Source: JBJXHC01 sp964538485 (GTDB lineage: Bacteria; Bacteroidota; Ignavibacteria; UBA10030; UBA6906). Taken from it: a DNA stretch of 12,855 nucleotides. The notes beneath the pieces were generated by a model, which saw nothing but the letters and a program-made list of their open reading frames with translations, was not told where the DNA came from and made no database searches. Below are positions 6,593 to 12,855 of this stretch, piece by piece. The DNA lies in assembly GCA_964538485.1 (NCBI GenBank), contig CAZIHJ010000086.1, forward strand, positions 1-12,855, given 5' to 3'. Every line of letters starts with the position of its first letter. Position 1 is the first letter of the stretch. The position numbers and the translations under genes were made by a program.

Positions 6593-7989
6593 TCTTCGCC
6601 AACAGCGCGACGAAAAGCGAGTGCAGGTCCCCAATGTCCACGTCCACGCAACCCATCGATAAATTTTTGAGGACTGAACACGCGCACTATCGAGAAGATT
6701 ACAACCCCGATGGTTACCGCACGCGCAATCACCCAGAATGCAGATTCCAACGGTGAACCGGAAACAACAATCACAGCAGTCACAATCAAAAGTGGTACCC
6801 AGAAGAATGGCCGGGTCAAATCACGCAAGCCGCCCATGGTAGCATGTCGCCATGTCGGCGACGGGTGATTGAAACGTAGATGCTGGGAACCACGATCAAG
6901 CAACGAGCGGAGCTTTGCCGGAATCGTTTCCCGACGCCTCCACGCAAGGAAGGTTACTGCGGCACCAACGGTGCCCCAAAGAGCGCACCAGAATGTCATC
7001 AATACAACAATCCCGGGCGGACTGATGTTGAAACGTTCCACCACCCAACGAATGACCGTGTCATATGCCCGCAACAATTCACCGCCGAAGAGGAGATACT
7101 GAAGTACCAGCCCTTGAGCGGCGGCCCAGGCAGTAACCAGGAATCCCCCTACCATCACTGCGATGGCATTCCAACCGAGAACCGTGACTGCTCCCCCATA
7201 CAGAAGTCCTTGCATGGTAATAGCGAGCATCGGACCAAGCCGGCCTCCCGCTGGAGACAAGGATTTAAGCCCTGCGGAAATGAACGGCACCCAAACCACT
7301 CTCCCCCGTTGACCCAACCTGTGCGCTGCATACGTCATCACAACCGATTGCAACCCGGAGAGAAACAGCCCGCGCATCGGTACGCGTCCTCCATGAAGAG
7401 CGGAACCAACCGACACCTCGAAACCGCCGGAGGCAGCACCGAACACGCCAATACGTGACCAGTCCTCTTGTTCAAGACAGGCGGTTCGTAACTGTTGCCA
7501 CGCATCCGGCGAGCTTGCCTTTACCCGAATATCGAAACGCTGGCCGAGACGTTCCTCTATCTTCCCTTCCAGTCCATCCCGGACGGCAATCACCACCACA
7601 TCCGGCTTTGCCTTGCACAGCGGTTCCCATGCGACCATATGGCCTCCACCTTCGGCCTCAAGCGGTCCGAACTCGTCGAGAATGACAAGGTACGGTGGTG
7701 TTCTCCCGGCAAGTCCCTTTGCCCACTGTTCCACCGTGAGGAGTGCACCTTCAGAAAACTGGTATGGTGGTTTCAACGACTCATCACGTCTTGCAAATCT
7801 CATCGTATCACCGGTGCCAAGCCATTGCAAGTCGTAGTGTGACGCGCCGGCGTTCGCCGCGCCGCGCTCGCCGGCAATTGACACGAAGCCGTCGACGGTT
7901 TTTCCCGCATTGCGGCACCAAACAGCTAGCTGCAACAACGCAGAAGTTTTACCTTCGCCAACCGAACCAATGAGAGCGATGAGGAGCAT
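6577..7989 (-). CDS. THEP1-like NTPase domain fused to a polytopic membrane region
   Basis: 470 aa. Residues 1 to about 175 resemble the THEP1/NTPase_1 P-loop family: Walker A GSVGEGKTS (8-16), KTVDGFVS (30-37), a YDL strand (52-54), and Walker B with family signature LVILDEFGPLE (101-111), then VVVIAVRDGLEGKI. From about 178 the protein is largely hydrophobic, with likely membrane segments near 204-222, 251-273, 275-300, 322-350, 393-411 and 413-436. The block LKSLSPAGGRLGPMLAITMQ (241-260) is reminiscent of ECF-transporter S-component-like proteins. FSPQKFIDGLRGRGHWGPAL (438-457) is reminiscent of the cytoplasmic coupling helix of EcfT/CbiQ; both resemblances are from memory and uncertain. 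Starts at ATG 7989 without a clear Shine-Dalgarno, 72 nt after the ABC/M1 gene. It may be co-transcribed with that gene or have its own promoter. Substrate and role unknown; NTPase domain fairly secure, membrane assignment tentative. Confidence 0.72.
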   Translation of the reverse strand: MLLIALIGSVGEGKTSALLQLAVWCRNAGKTVDGFVSIAGERGAANAGASHYDLQWLGTGDTMRFARRDESLKPPYQFSEGALLTVEQWAKGLAGRTPPYLVILDEFGPLEAEGGGHMVAWEPLCKAKPDVVVIAVRDGLEGKIEERLGQRFDIRVKASSPDAWQQLRTACLEQEDWSRIGVFGAASGGFEVSVGSALHGGRVPMRGLFLSGLQSVVMTYAAHRLGQRGRVVWVPFISAGLKSLSPAGGRLGPMLAITMQGLLYGGAVTVLGWNAIAVMVGGFLVTAWAAAQGLVLQYLLFGGELLRAYDTVIRWVVERFNISPPGIVVLMTFWCALWGTVGAAVTFLAWRRRETIPAKLRSLLDRGSQHLRFNHPSPTWRHATMGGLRDLTRPFFWVPLLIVTAVIVVSGSPLESAFWVIARAVTIGVVIFSIVRVFSPQKFIDGLRGRGHWGPALAFRRAVGEEKNPS

Positions 7990-8061
7990 AAAATGGATTT
8001 GGTGAGAGATTTAAATAGACGCAGCTCAAGGTACGGAGGGAGTCGGGAATGTGCAAGTTAC

Positions 8062-11000
8062 TTACGGTTTCCAACTATTGTCTTGTGGGGAAGCATCAAT
8101 GAGTATACAGTCCGGATCGATACATACTTCTGACGGTCTTGCATCGACAGTAATGGTCAACTTATTTCTGATTTGACTGACCTTGTGTTTCATACGATAT
8201 ACCTCAGCTCTTTCTTTTCCATCTCTTGTGGTTTTTGCAAAGACCCCAATCTCAACATAGTCGGCCAGTGGCAATGATATAAGGGTTTCATCCGAATCAT
8301 CAGACCTGAACGTGAGGGAATCACCAACGTCGCCGCGGTAGCTTCGATTTCCTAATCCATCGTCTCTGTATTTCCTGATGACGAACTCGATATCAATGTT
8401 GTACTTACCATCGTTCAGCGGTGTGACTGTGACGCCACTAATACTGTTGTCATACAACGTGACTGTCTCGAACAAATCCCCGATCAGATATTGTAACGAA
8501 TCCGGGGTAGCATCCCGGATGTACTCAACCATCTCCAGTGATGTTGTATAAGGTGCTTTTTGAAATCGTACACTTTCAACATACTTCCTCAAAGCACCCT
8601 CGAATTGTTTTTCGCCCAGATACTCACTCATCGCGTTGAACGCCAACAGTCCCTTCTGGTACGGAACGTAACTTTTGGAAAGTCCTACGTTGTATACCAA
8701 TGGCTGCTCTTGTTCACCGTCATCCGCCCTACGGTGCAGGTACAGGTCAAGCGCTTTCCTAAGAAACCTCCCCTTCATCTCTCCGCCATATTCCTGTTCA
8801 AGCACCTTCATTGAAACGTATTCCGACATTCCTTCGGTGATCATTCTACTTCCCAATACATCCGCAGGCATCACCTGAAGTCCCCACCATTGATGCGATA
8901 GCTCATGAGCTGCACCGGCAAATGGCAAATCAATTCCCCGTTCGTTCGCATCATCGATATCAAGGATGAAACCAATCTCGGAATATGGGATGGTGCTGGA
9001 AAACGATTGGGCAAAGTCTCCCTGCGTTCTTGCGTATTCAACAATTCTCGCGTATGTATGCTGGTACGGACTGAACTGTGCATTGTACGTCAGGGCAGCT
9101 TTCATGCCACGCATCATCCTTTCCACATTGTACGGGTGCGCAGGATGATAGTAGACTTCAAGGCCTGTCCCGTTTGAGGTGTCTTTTCTGACTTCATAGT
9201 TACCGGAGATAAATGCAAAGTCATTCGTCACGGGACCCGTCGATACATAGCGGAAGTAGCGCCGCCCTCCTTCTCTCCATTCGTTCTGCAGATAACCCGG
9301 AACAATTCCAATCTGGTCCTCCGACGTACTGACAGTAGCAGCAAAGTCGATATAGTCTGAGTCGATTGAACGATAGTGATTACCCAATGCCGAACTATCC
9401 GACGGGTGAGGTTGGGCAGAAGTGCCTCTGTAGCCCACTTCCGGGAATATCACTGATGTAATGTACGTACCATTCGCTTCGACCATCGAATTCTTTTGCA
9501 ACCCGGTGTTCGGTATTCCGTTGACATCAAAAGAGATATCCATACTGTCGCCTGGCTTCAATCCTTCGCTCAGGGCAAGAATATCAATGCGAGTCACGCT
9601 GTCATTGATCACCACTGCCGACTTCCTGTTGAGTCTGTATTTGGTGTGGACGCCGGGGCTTGCCCGTAGCAGAAGTGTATCAATGGGCTGCGTCGATTTG
9701 TTGATGAGGATGTACTTCCCGTTAGCGTTGAATTCCCTGGACTCGGGAAAGATATTCATGTTTACTGTTACGGAGACAATTCTTGGTTGAACGATTCTCT
9801 CGAATCTCGAGTATTTGCGATCAGCTATTTCATCTATTTGAGCCTCCTTCATGACACCATTTATCATCGCAGTCTCTCCCGAGTAAATCAGAAATCCGGT
9901 CCCAACGAACACAACGAGTGTACTCGCGATAGCAACACCGGTTCGGCCATGGAGCCTGGTGTACGCGATATGCAATCGTTCTGGGAGAGATTGAGGTACG
10001 CCCCGTTTCCAGAACAACAGCGCACACAACACAAGGAGGATACCTGCCAACCCCCAGTACACTTTGTAGATAAAGTATGCTAATAACAAAGAGCCATAGC
10101 CGGTCAGATCCGAATACGAAAAGAATATCCCTGGATCGGGATTCTGGTTGTAGCGAAAGAGCGGATGCTCAATTCCAATTTGGTGAAGTTCAGTTACTCC
10201 AAAGGCCGCGAGGATCAAAACGAACAACCCCATGTACGGATTCGGCAAGAGGGTCTGGATGAACATTGCCGCACAAGCCCAAATTGCGAACTGAACCCAA
10301 TAAAGCCCATAGAGATGAAAAATGTACAGTCCGATATTGATGTCATCGAAGCCCAGATACAGTTGAACGGCAATCCCCGCGGCCATCGGAATCGCTAACA
10401 ACACGACTTGCATTTTCAGAAGCGCAATGAATTGCGCAAGCAACATCGACCAGTTGGGTATGGGGGTGACATCGATAAGTTCATTGATCCGCGCGTTTGC
10501 GGCACGATGGACCAACATTCCGGCATAGAGGAAGGTCAACAGATTGATGACTACGGAAAAAAAGAAAACCGGAAATGCCAGCATCACCCAGGTCACCGGT
10601 AATATCCTCGTGCCGTACTGCGGGTTCATCTGCAACAATGTGATCACGACAAAGAGTGAGCCGCCAATAACGATACTGATGAACGAACCACTCGCAACGA
10701 TATATCTGAAGTCCCTTTGTGAGATTTGCCAGGTCGCTTTGAGTCTATCCGGAAACGTGAAACCGTATTGTACGTTCGGAAGCTCGACCCTGGTAATACT
10801 GCCGAAGTTGCTCTTTACCACTCGCTTCCCATCGCTCTTCCTGAAACGCAATGGTGACACTGTTTGGCTGAATGAGAAGTACTTGTTGACTACACCGCCA
10901 ATTGCCAATGAGACTGTCACCCATATCAACCGGTTCGCAATGATAGTTCCCGTGAATGGAATACCCAATGTGTTCTGCTCGATGGTCGTCCAGCGCCGGG

Positions 11001-11670
11001 TTTCATGATTTGTGGCGGCCTCGCCAAAGGGCTCAAGGAGTAGTGCCATGAGTTGACTGTCCATTCCGCCAAGTAATCTTCCCATCAGCTCACGTACTAT
11101 CAGCAATAGGACAACCGTAACAAACCCCGCATAGATGTTGCGGGAGAATGTAACCACGGCAAAGACCATCAACCCGAACAGCAGTACATTTGGTATGACA
11201 TACACCGTGTATACATGGAGATAAATACCGGGACTGAATGGTACCACCAGCGAAGCCTGGACTCCGGGCAACTGTGTGCCGAGGATAAAGCCAATTGCAA
11301 CACTGAACGCGATCAAGCAAACAACAACAAAGCCGCTGAGGAACTTAGCTGAGAGATATTCAATCCTGGTAAGGGCATACGAGTAAAGAAGTGTATGAAT
11401 GTTGCTTTTATAGTCCCTGTAAACCGAAGTCCCGATAATCGTTGGCAGGAGAAAGAGAATCAGTTTGTTGAAGAGATTCATCAATGAGTACACACCCATT
11501 GGTGAATTGGCTATGCTCTCTGACCGCGATTGGATGGATTCCTCACCGAAAACGCCGGCAGCCCCTCCCATTGCCCCAGCCGCCAGGATCATGAAAACAA
11601 GGGCATACACGTAGACGGAGGGTTGCTTTGCCCAGTAGCGGAGTTCGTGTAAAAAGATGGTGAGAAACAT
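8062..11670 (-). CDS. ABC-2 permease fused to an M1-like metallopeptidase domain
   Basis: 1202-aa integral membrane protein. Residues 1-265 carry about six membrane segments (near 17-37, 62-84, 107-131, 149-175, 179-200, 241-262), an ABC-2 permease half. A cytoplasmic linker leads to a second half with six more (near 327-346, 357-385, 407-435, 446-472, 479-493, 527-553) and a thirteenth at 578-597. Thus the C-terminal roughly 600 residues should be extracytoplasmic. That part contains the gluzincin zinc site HELSHQWWG (His922, Glu923, His926) with third ligand Glu946 in MITEGMSEY, and PYQKG with Tyr1004 at the place of the M1 catalytic Tyr. No canonical GAMEN exopeptidase motif precedes the HEXXH; PYSEIGF (895-901) occupies that region. 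The start lies 14 nt after the ABC ATPase stop, so the two form a transporter. Transported substrate and peptidase target are unknown; similar fusions exist in Bacteroidota-related genomes. Confidence 0.93.
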   Translation of the reverse strand: MFLTIFLHELRYWAKQPSVYVYALVFMILAAGAMGGAAGVFGEESIQSRSESIANSPMGVYSLMNLFNKLILFLLPTIIGTSVYRDYKSNIHTLLYSYALTRIEYLSAKFLSGFVVVCLIAFSVAIGFILGTQLPGVQASLVVPFSPGIYLHVYTVYVIPNVLLFGLMVFAVVTFSRNIYAGFVTVVLLLIVRELMGRLLGGMDSQLMALLLEPFGEAATNHETRRWTTIEQNTLGIPFTGTIIANRLIWVTVSLAIGGVVNKYFSFSQTVSPLRFRKSDGKRVVKSNFGSITRVELPNVQYGFTFPDRLKATWQISQRDFRYIVASGSFISIVIGGSLFVVITLLQMNPQYGTRILPVTWVMLAFPVFFFSVVINLLTFLYAGMLVHRAANARINELIDVTPIPNWSMLLAQFIALLKMQVVLLAIPMAAGIAVQLYLGFDDINIGLYIFHLYGLYWVQFAIWACAAMFIQTLLPNPYMGLFVLILAAFGVTELHQIGIEHPLFRYNQNPDPGIFFSYSDLTGYGSLLLAYFIYKVYWGLAGILLVLCALLFWKRGVPQSLPERLHIAYTRLHGRTGVAIASTLVVFVGTGFLIYSGETAMINGVMKEAQIDEIADRKYSRFERIVQPRIVSVTVNMNIFPESREFNANGKYILINKSTQPIDTLLLRASPGVHTKYRLNRKSAVVINDSVTRIDILALSEGLKPGDSMDISFDVNGIPNTGLQKNSMVEANGTYITSVIFPEVGYRGTSAQPHPSDSSALGNHYRSIDSDYIDFAATVSTSEDQIGIVPGYLQNEWREGGRRYFRYVSTGPVTNDFAFISGNYEVRKDTSNGTGLEVYYHPAHPYNVERMMRGMKAALTYNAQFSPYQHTYARIVEYARTQGDFAQSFSSTIPYSEIGFILDIDDANERGIDLPFAGAAHELSHQWWGLQVMPADVLGSRMITEGMSEYVSMKVLEQEYGGEMKGRFLRKALDLYLHRRADDGEQEQPLVYNVGLSKSYVPYQKGLLAFNAMSEYLGEKQFEGALRKYVESVRFQKAPYTTSLEMVEYIRDATPDSLQYLIGDLFETVTLYDNSISGVTVTPLNDGKYNIDIEFVIRKYRDDGLGNRSYRGDVGDSLTFRSDDSDETLISLPLADYVEIGVFAKTTRDGKERAEVYRMKHKVSQIRNKLTITVDARPSEVCIDPDCILIDASPQDNSWKP

Positions 11671-11684
11671 AGGATGGCGGAAAG

Positions 11685-12560
11685 TCAGGAGTCGAGCTTC
11701 AGTGCGAGAAAATAGACATCATCCAGTTGAGGTTCTGCGGCCAGAAAGTCACCAACCGGTTTCTCCGCGGAATGGACTCTGATGCGAATGGTGTTGTCGT
11801 GAGTGTGCTGTGATGAAAGGACGTTATACTTGAGTTCATGCATATCAAGATCATCTCTACTAATTGTTCTGGTCCACACCTGGCCAGTGATCTCCTTGAG
11901 AGCGAACGCTGGTGTCGTTCGTTTCAATATCCGTCCGCCGTTGAGGATGGCCATATCATTGCAGAGTTCTTTCACATCATCAACAATGTGCGTCGAGAAG
12001 AGCACGGTATTTGTCGTCCCGACCTCCCGGAGAACATTCAGGAAACGATGCCGCTCGGCTGGATCGAGTCCTGCCGTTGGCTCATCAACAATGATGAGTT
12101 TGGGCTTGTTAAGAAGTAACTGTGCAATACCGAATCGTTGCTTCATCCCGCCCGAGTATCCATCAACATGTTTTGCACGGACTTCGGTGAGGTTCGTGAT
12201 TTCAAGAACTTCAGTCACGAGTTTCTTTCTGTCGCTCTTAGAACTGACTCCTTTCAGAGTCGCAAAGTAGTCCAAGAGGTCATCGGCTGACATTTTGGGA
12301 TATACACCGAATTCCTGGGGGAGATAACCCAGAATTCGGCGTAAGCTCATCTGGTCAGCTAGCACATCAATCCCATTGAACGCGATGCTTCCTGAATCCG
12401 GATGTTGCAGCGTGGCAATTGTTCTCATCAATGAAGACTTCCCCGCGCCATTCGGTCCGAGTAAGCCAAACATGCCTGAGTCAATTTCAAGGTCTATGTT
12501 GGAAAGGGCTTTTACGCCGTTTGCATAGGTTTTCGAGAGGTTTTGTATGCGTAGATTCAA
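11685..12560 (-). CDS. ABC-2-type transporter ATP-binding protein
   Basis: 291-aa cytoplasmic ATPase that energises the downstream ABC/M1 permease. Complete nucleotide-binding site: Walker A GPNGAGKSS (35-43), Q-loop Gln82 in YLPQEFGVYP, signature YSGGM (135-139), Walker B LIIVDE (155-160), D-loop GLDPAE, and H-loop His191 (STHIVDD). A C-terminal tail of about 70 residues (ITGQVWTRTI onward) is typical of ABC-2 ATPases of the CcmA/DrrA class. The start is TTG at 12560: no ATG occurs between it and the upstream in-frame TAG, and AGGA lies 8 nt before it. Gene order ATPase then permease, 14 nt apart, indicates a two-gene operon. Substrate cannot be read from sequence. Confidence 0.95.
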   Translation of the reverse strand: MNLRIQNLSKTYANGVKALSNIDLEIDSGMFGLLGPNGAGKSSLMRTIATLQHPDSGSIAFNGIDVLADQMSLRRILGYLPQEFGVYPKMSADDLLDYFATLKGVSSKSDRKKLVTEVLEITNLTEVRAKHVDGYSGGMKQRFGIAQLLLNKPKLIIVDEPTAGLDPAERHRFLNVLREVGTTNTVLFSTHIVDDVKELCNDMAILNGGRILKRTTPAFALKEITGQVWTRTISRDDLDMHELKYNVLSSQHTHDNTIRIRVHSAEKPVGDFLAAEPQLDDVYFLALKLDS

Positions 12561-12568
12561 TGTCTTTG

Positions 12569-12572
12569 TCCT
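12569..12572 (-). promoter_or_regulatory. Ribosome binding site for the TTG start of the ABC ATPase
   Basis: Minus-strand AGGA with an 8-nt spacer to TTG 12560. An in-frame TAG lies a few codons upstream with no ATG in between, so TTG is the only sensible start. Confidence 0.55.
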
Positions 12573-12634
12573 GATTTGTCTCTACGGCAAAATAACCAAA
12601 CTGTTACGCATAAGAAATATCGAAACCCGGCTCT

Positions 12635-12651
12635 TTTCCTGGAACAGGAAA
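12635..12651. repeat. Perfect 7-bp inverted repeat with 3-nt centre
   Basis: TTTCCTG, GAA, CAGGAAA. It lies 75-91 nt upstream of the ABC ATPase start, so it could be an operator for a dimeric regulator, or a small hairpin. No regulator is encoded nearby. Confidence 0.5.
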
Positions 12652-12713
12652 TCCAAAATGTTCACGACTACGTATAGCAGATAGTCTCCAAATCAAAAGT
12701 GCGGAATTCCAAC

Positions 12714-12764
12714 GGGGCTCCGTCATACTTATGTAAGTGAGAGAGAGCCGTATGACGGGGCCTC
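12714..12764 (+). repeat. Hairpin 1: 15-bp stem with GTGAGAGAGA in the loop
   Basis: Arms 12714-12728 and 12750-12764 around a 21-nt loop. The inner nine pairs are perfect (CCGTCATAC against GTATGACGG). The outer six include two positions that are U-G and G-U wobbles if the plus strand is the RNA, but A-C and C-A mismatches if the minus strand is. Strand is assigned as plus on this basis. The loop carries GTGAGAGAGA at 12737-12746. Confidence 0.6.
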
Positions 12765-12778
12765 CTGCGGATACACCA

Positions 12779-12843
12779 ATGCCTGGGGGCTGCTCCGATT
12801 GGATGGGTTTGTGAGAGAGATTTGTCGGACTCCCCCAGTGCAT
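12779..12843 (+). repeat. Hairpin 2: 11-bp bulged stem plus inner stem, same loop motif
   Basis: Outer arms ATGCCTGGGGG (12779-12789) and CCCCCAG-T-GCAT (12832-12843) pair over 11 bp with a single bulged T at 12839. After a small internal loop, TCCGAT (12794-12799) pairs with GTCGGA (12824-12829), with one U-G wobble on the plus strand. The loop holds GTGAGAGAGA at 12811-12820, the same 10-mer as hairpin 1. It lies 14 nt beyond hairpin 1. Confidence 0.6.
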
Positions 12844-12855
12844 TTTCATAAAGGA

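Larger units (their letters stand above)
12561..12855. other. Gene-free region upstream of the ABC operon
   Basis: 295 nt without a convincing gene. The part next to the ABC ATPase (12561-12634) is A/T-rich and must hold the operon's promoter and ribosome binding site, but I find no clear -35/-10 pair. Beyond it are a palindrome and two hairpins listed separately. An 81-codon minus-strand frame (12604-12849) runs straight through all of them, resembles no family I know and has no useful Shine-Dalgarno, so I do not call it a gene. Confidence 0.6.

Noticed and set aside
8028..8056. TTGCAC, 17-nt spacer, TACCTT upstream of the NTPase gene on the minus strand
   Set aside because: The -35-like hexamer is the same as upstream of aspS, but the -10-like hexamer is poor, so I do not call a promoter.
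12738..12780. GAGCCGTATGA on the plus strand, like the start of group II intron domain V
   Set aside because: The 3' half of domain V (the complementary ACGTACGGTTC-type strand with the GAAA-type tetraloop) is absent; the bases pair instead with 12714-12728.
12604..12849. 81-codon minus-strand open frame in the terminal intergenic region
   Set aside because: It crosses the palindrome and both hairpins, resembles no family I know, has an ordinary composition for random translation, and lacks a ribosome binding site of note. The codon pattern looks like read-through of structured non-coding DNA.

Overview
The window reads as a chromosomal segment of a moderate-GC Gram-negative bacterium. The best guess is the Bacteroidota / Chlorobiota / Ignavibacteriota group. 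That guess rests on the LolC/LolE-type outer-membrane lipoprotein permeases and on an ABC-permease/M1-peptidase fusion that I associate with that group; it is not a placement. All supported genes lie on the minus strand, so transcription runs from high to low coordinates.

Region A (about 6525 down to 1) is a tight co-directional run: aspS (TTG start), an AtuA/DUF1446-family protein, its small AtuA C-terminal-domain partner, prfB, and two tandem LolC/LolE-family permeases, the second cut by the left window edge. Spacings are 36 nt, a 4-nt ATGA overlap, 12 nt, 6 nt and another 4-nt ATGA overlap, so one operon with translational coupling is likely. A candidate promoter lies in the 143-nt gap upstream of aspS. 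prfB is written in two frames joined by the classical RF2 autoregulatory +1 frameshift (CTT TGA C). The intact protein is 369 aa, and a naive open-reading-frame call loses its first 54 residues.

Region B (7989-6577) holds one gene: a THEP1-like NTPase domain fused to a long polytopic membrane region with a resemblance to ECF-transporter membrane components. It is the least explained protein here.

Region C (12560-8062) is a two-gene ABC system: an ABC-2-type ATPase (TTG start), then a 1202-aa protein joining two ABC-2 permease halves to a large extracytoplasmic M1-like (gluzincin) metallopeptidase domain.

Region D (12561-12855) has no convincing gene. It holds a short perfect palindrome and, beyond it, two back-to-back hairpins, each with the same 10-base loop motif GTGAGAGAGA. 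The G-U wobble pattern in the first hairpin fits an RNA read from the plus strand. It could be an unrecognised structured RNA or the end of a mobile element running off the right edge. No tRNA, rRNA, CRISPR array or complete insertion sequence was seen.
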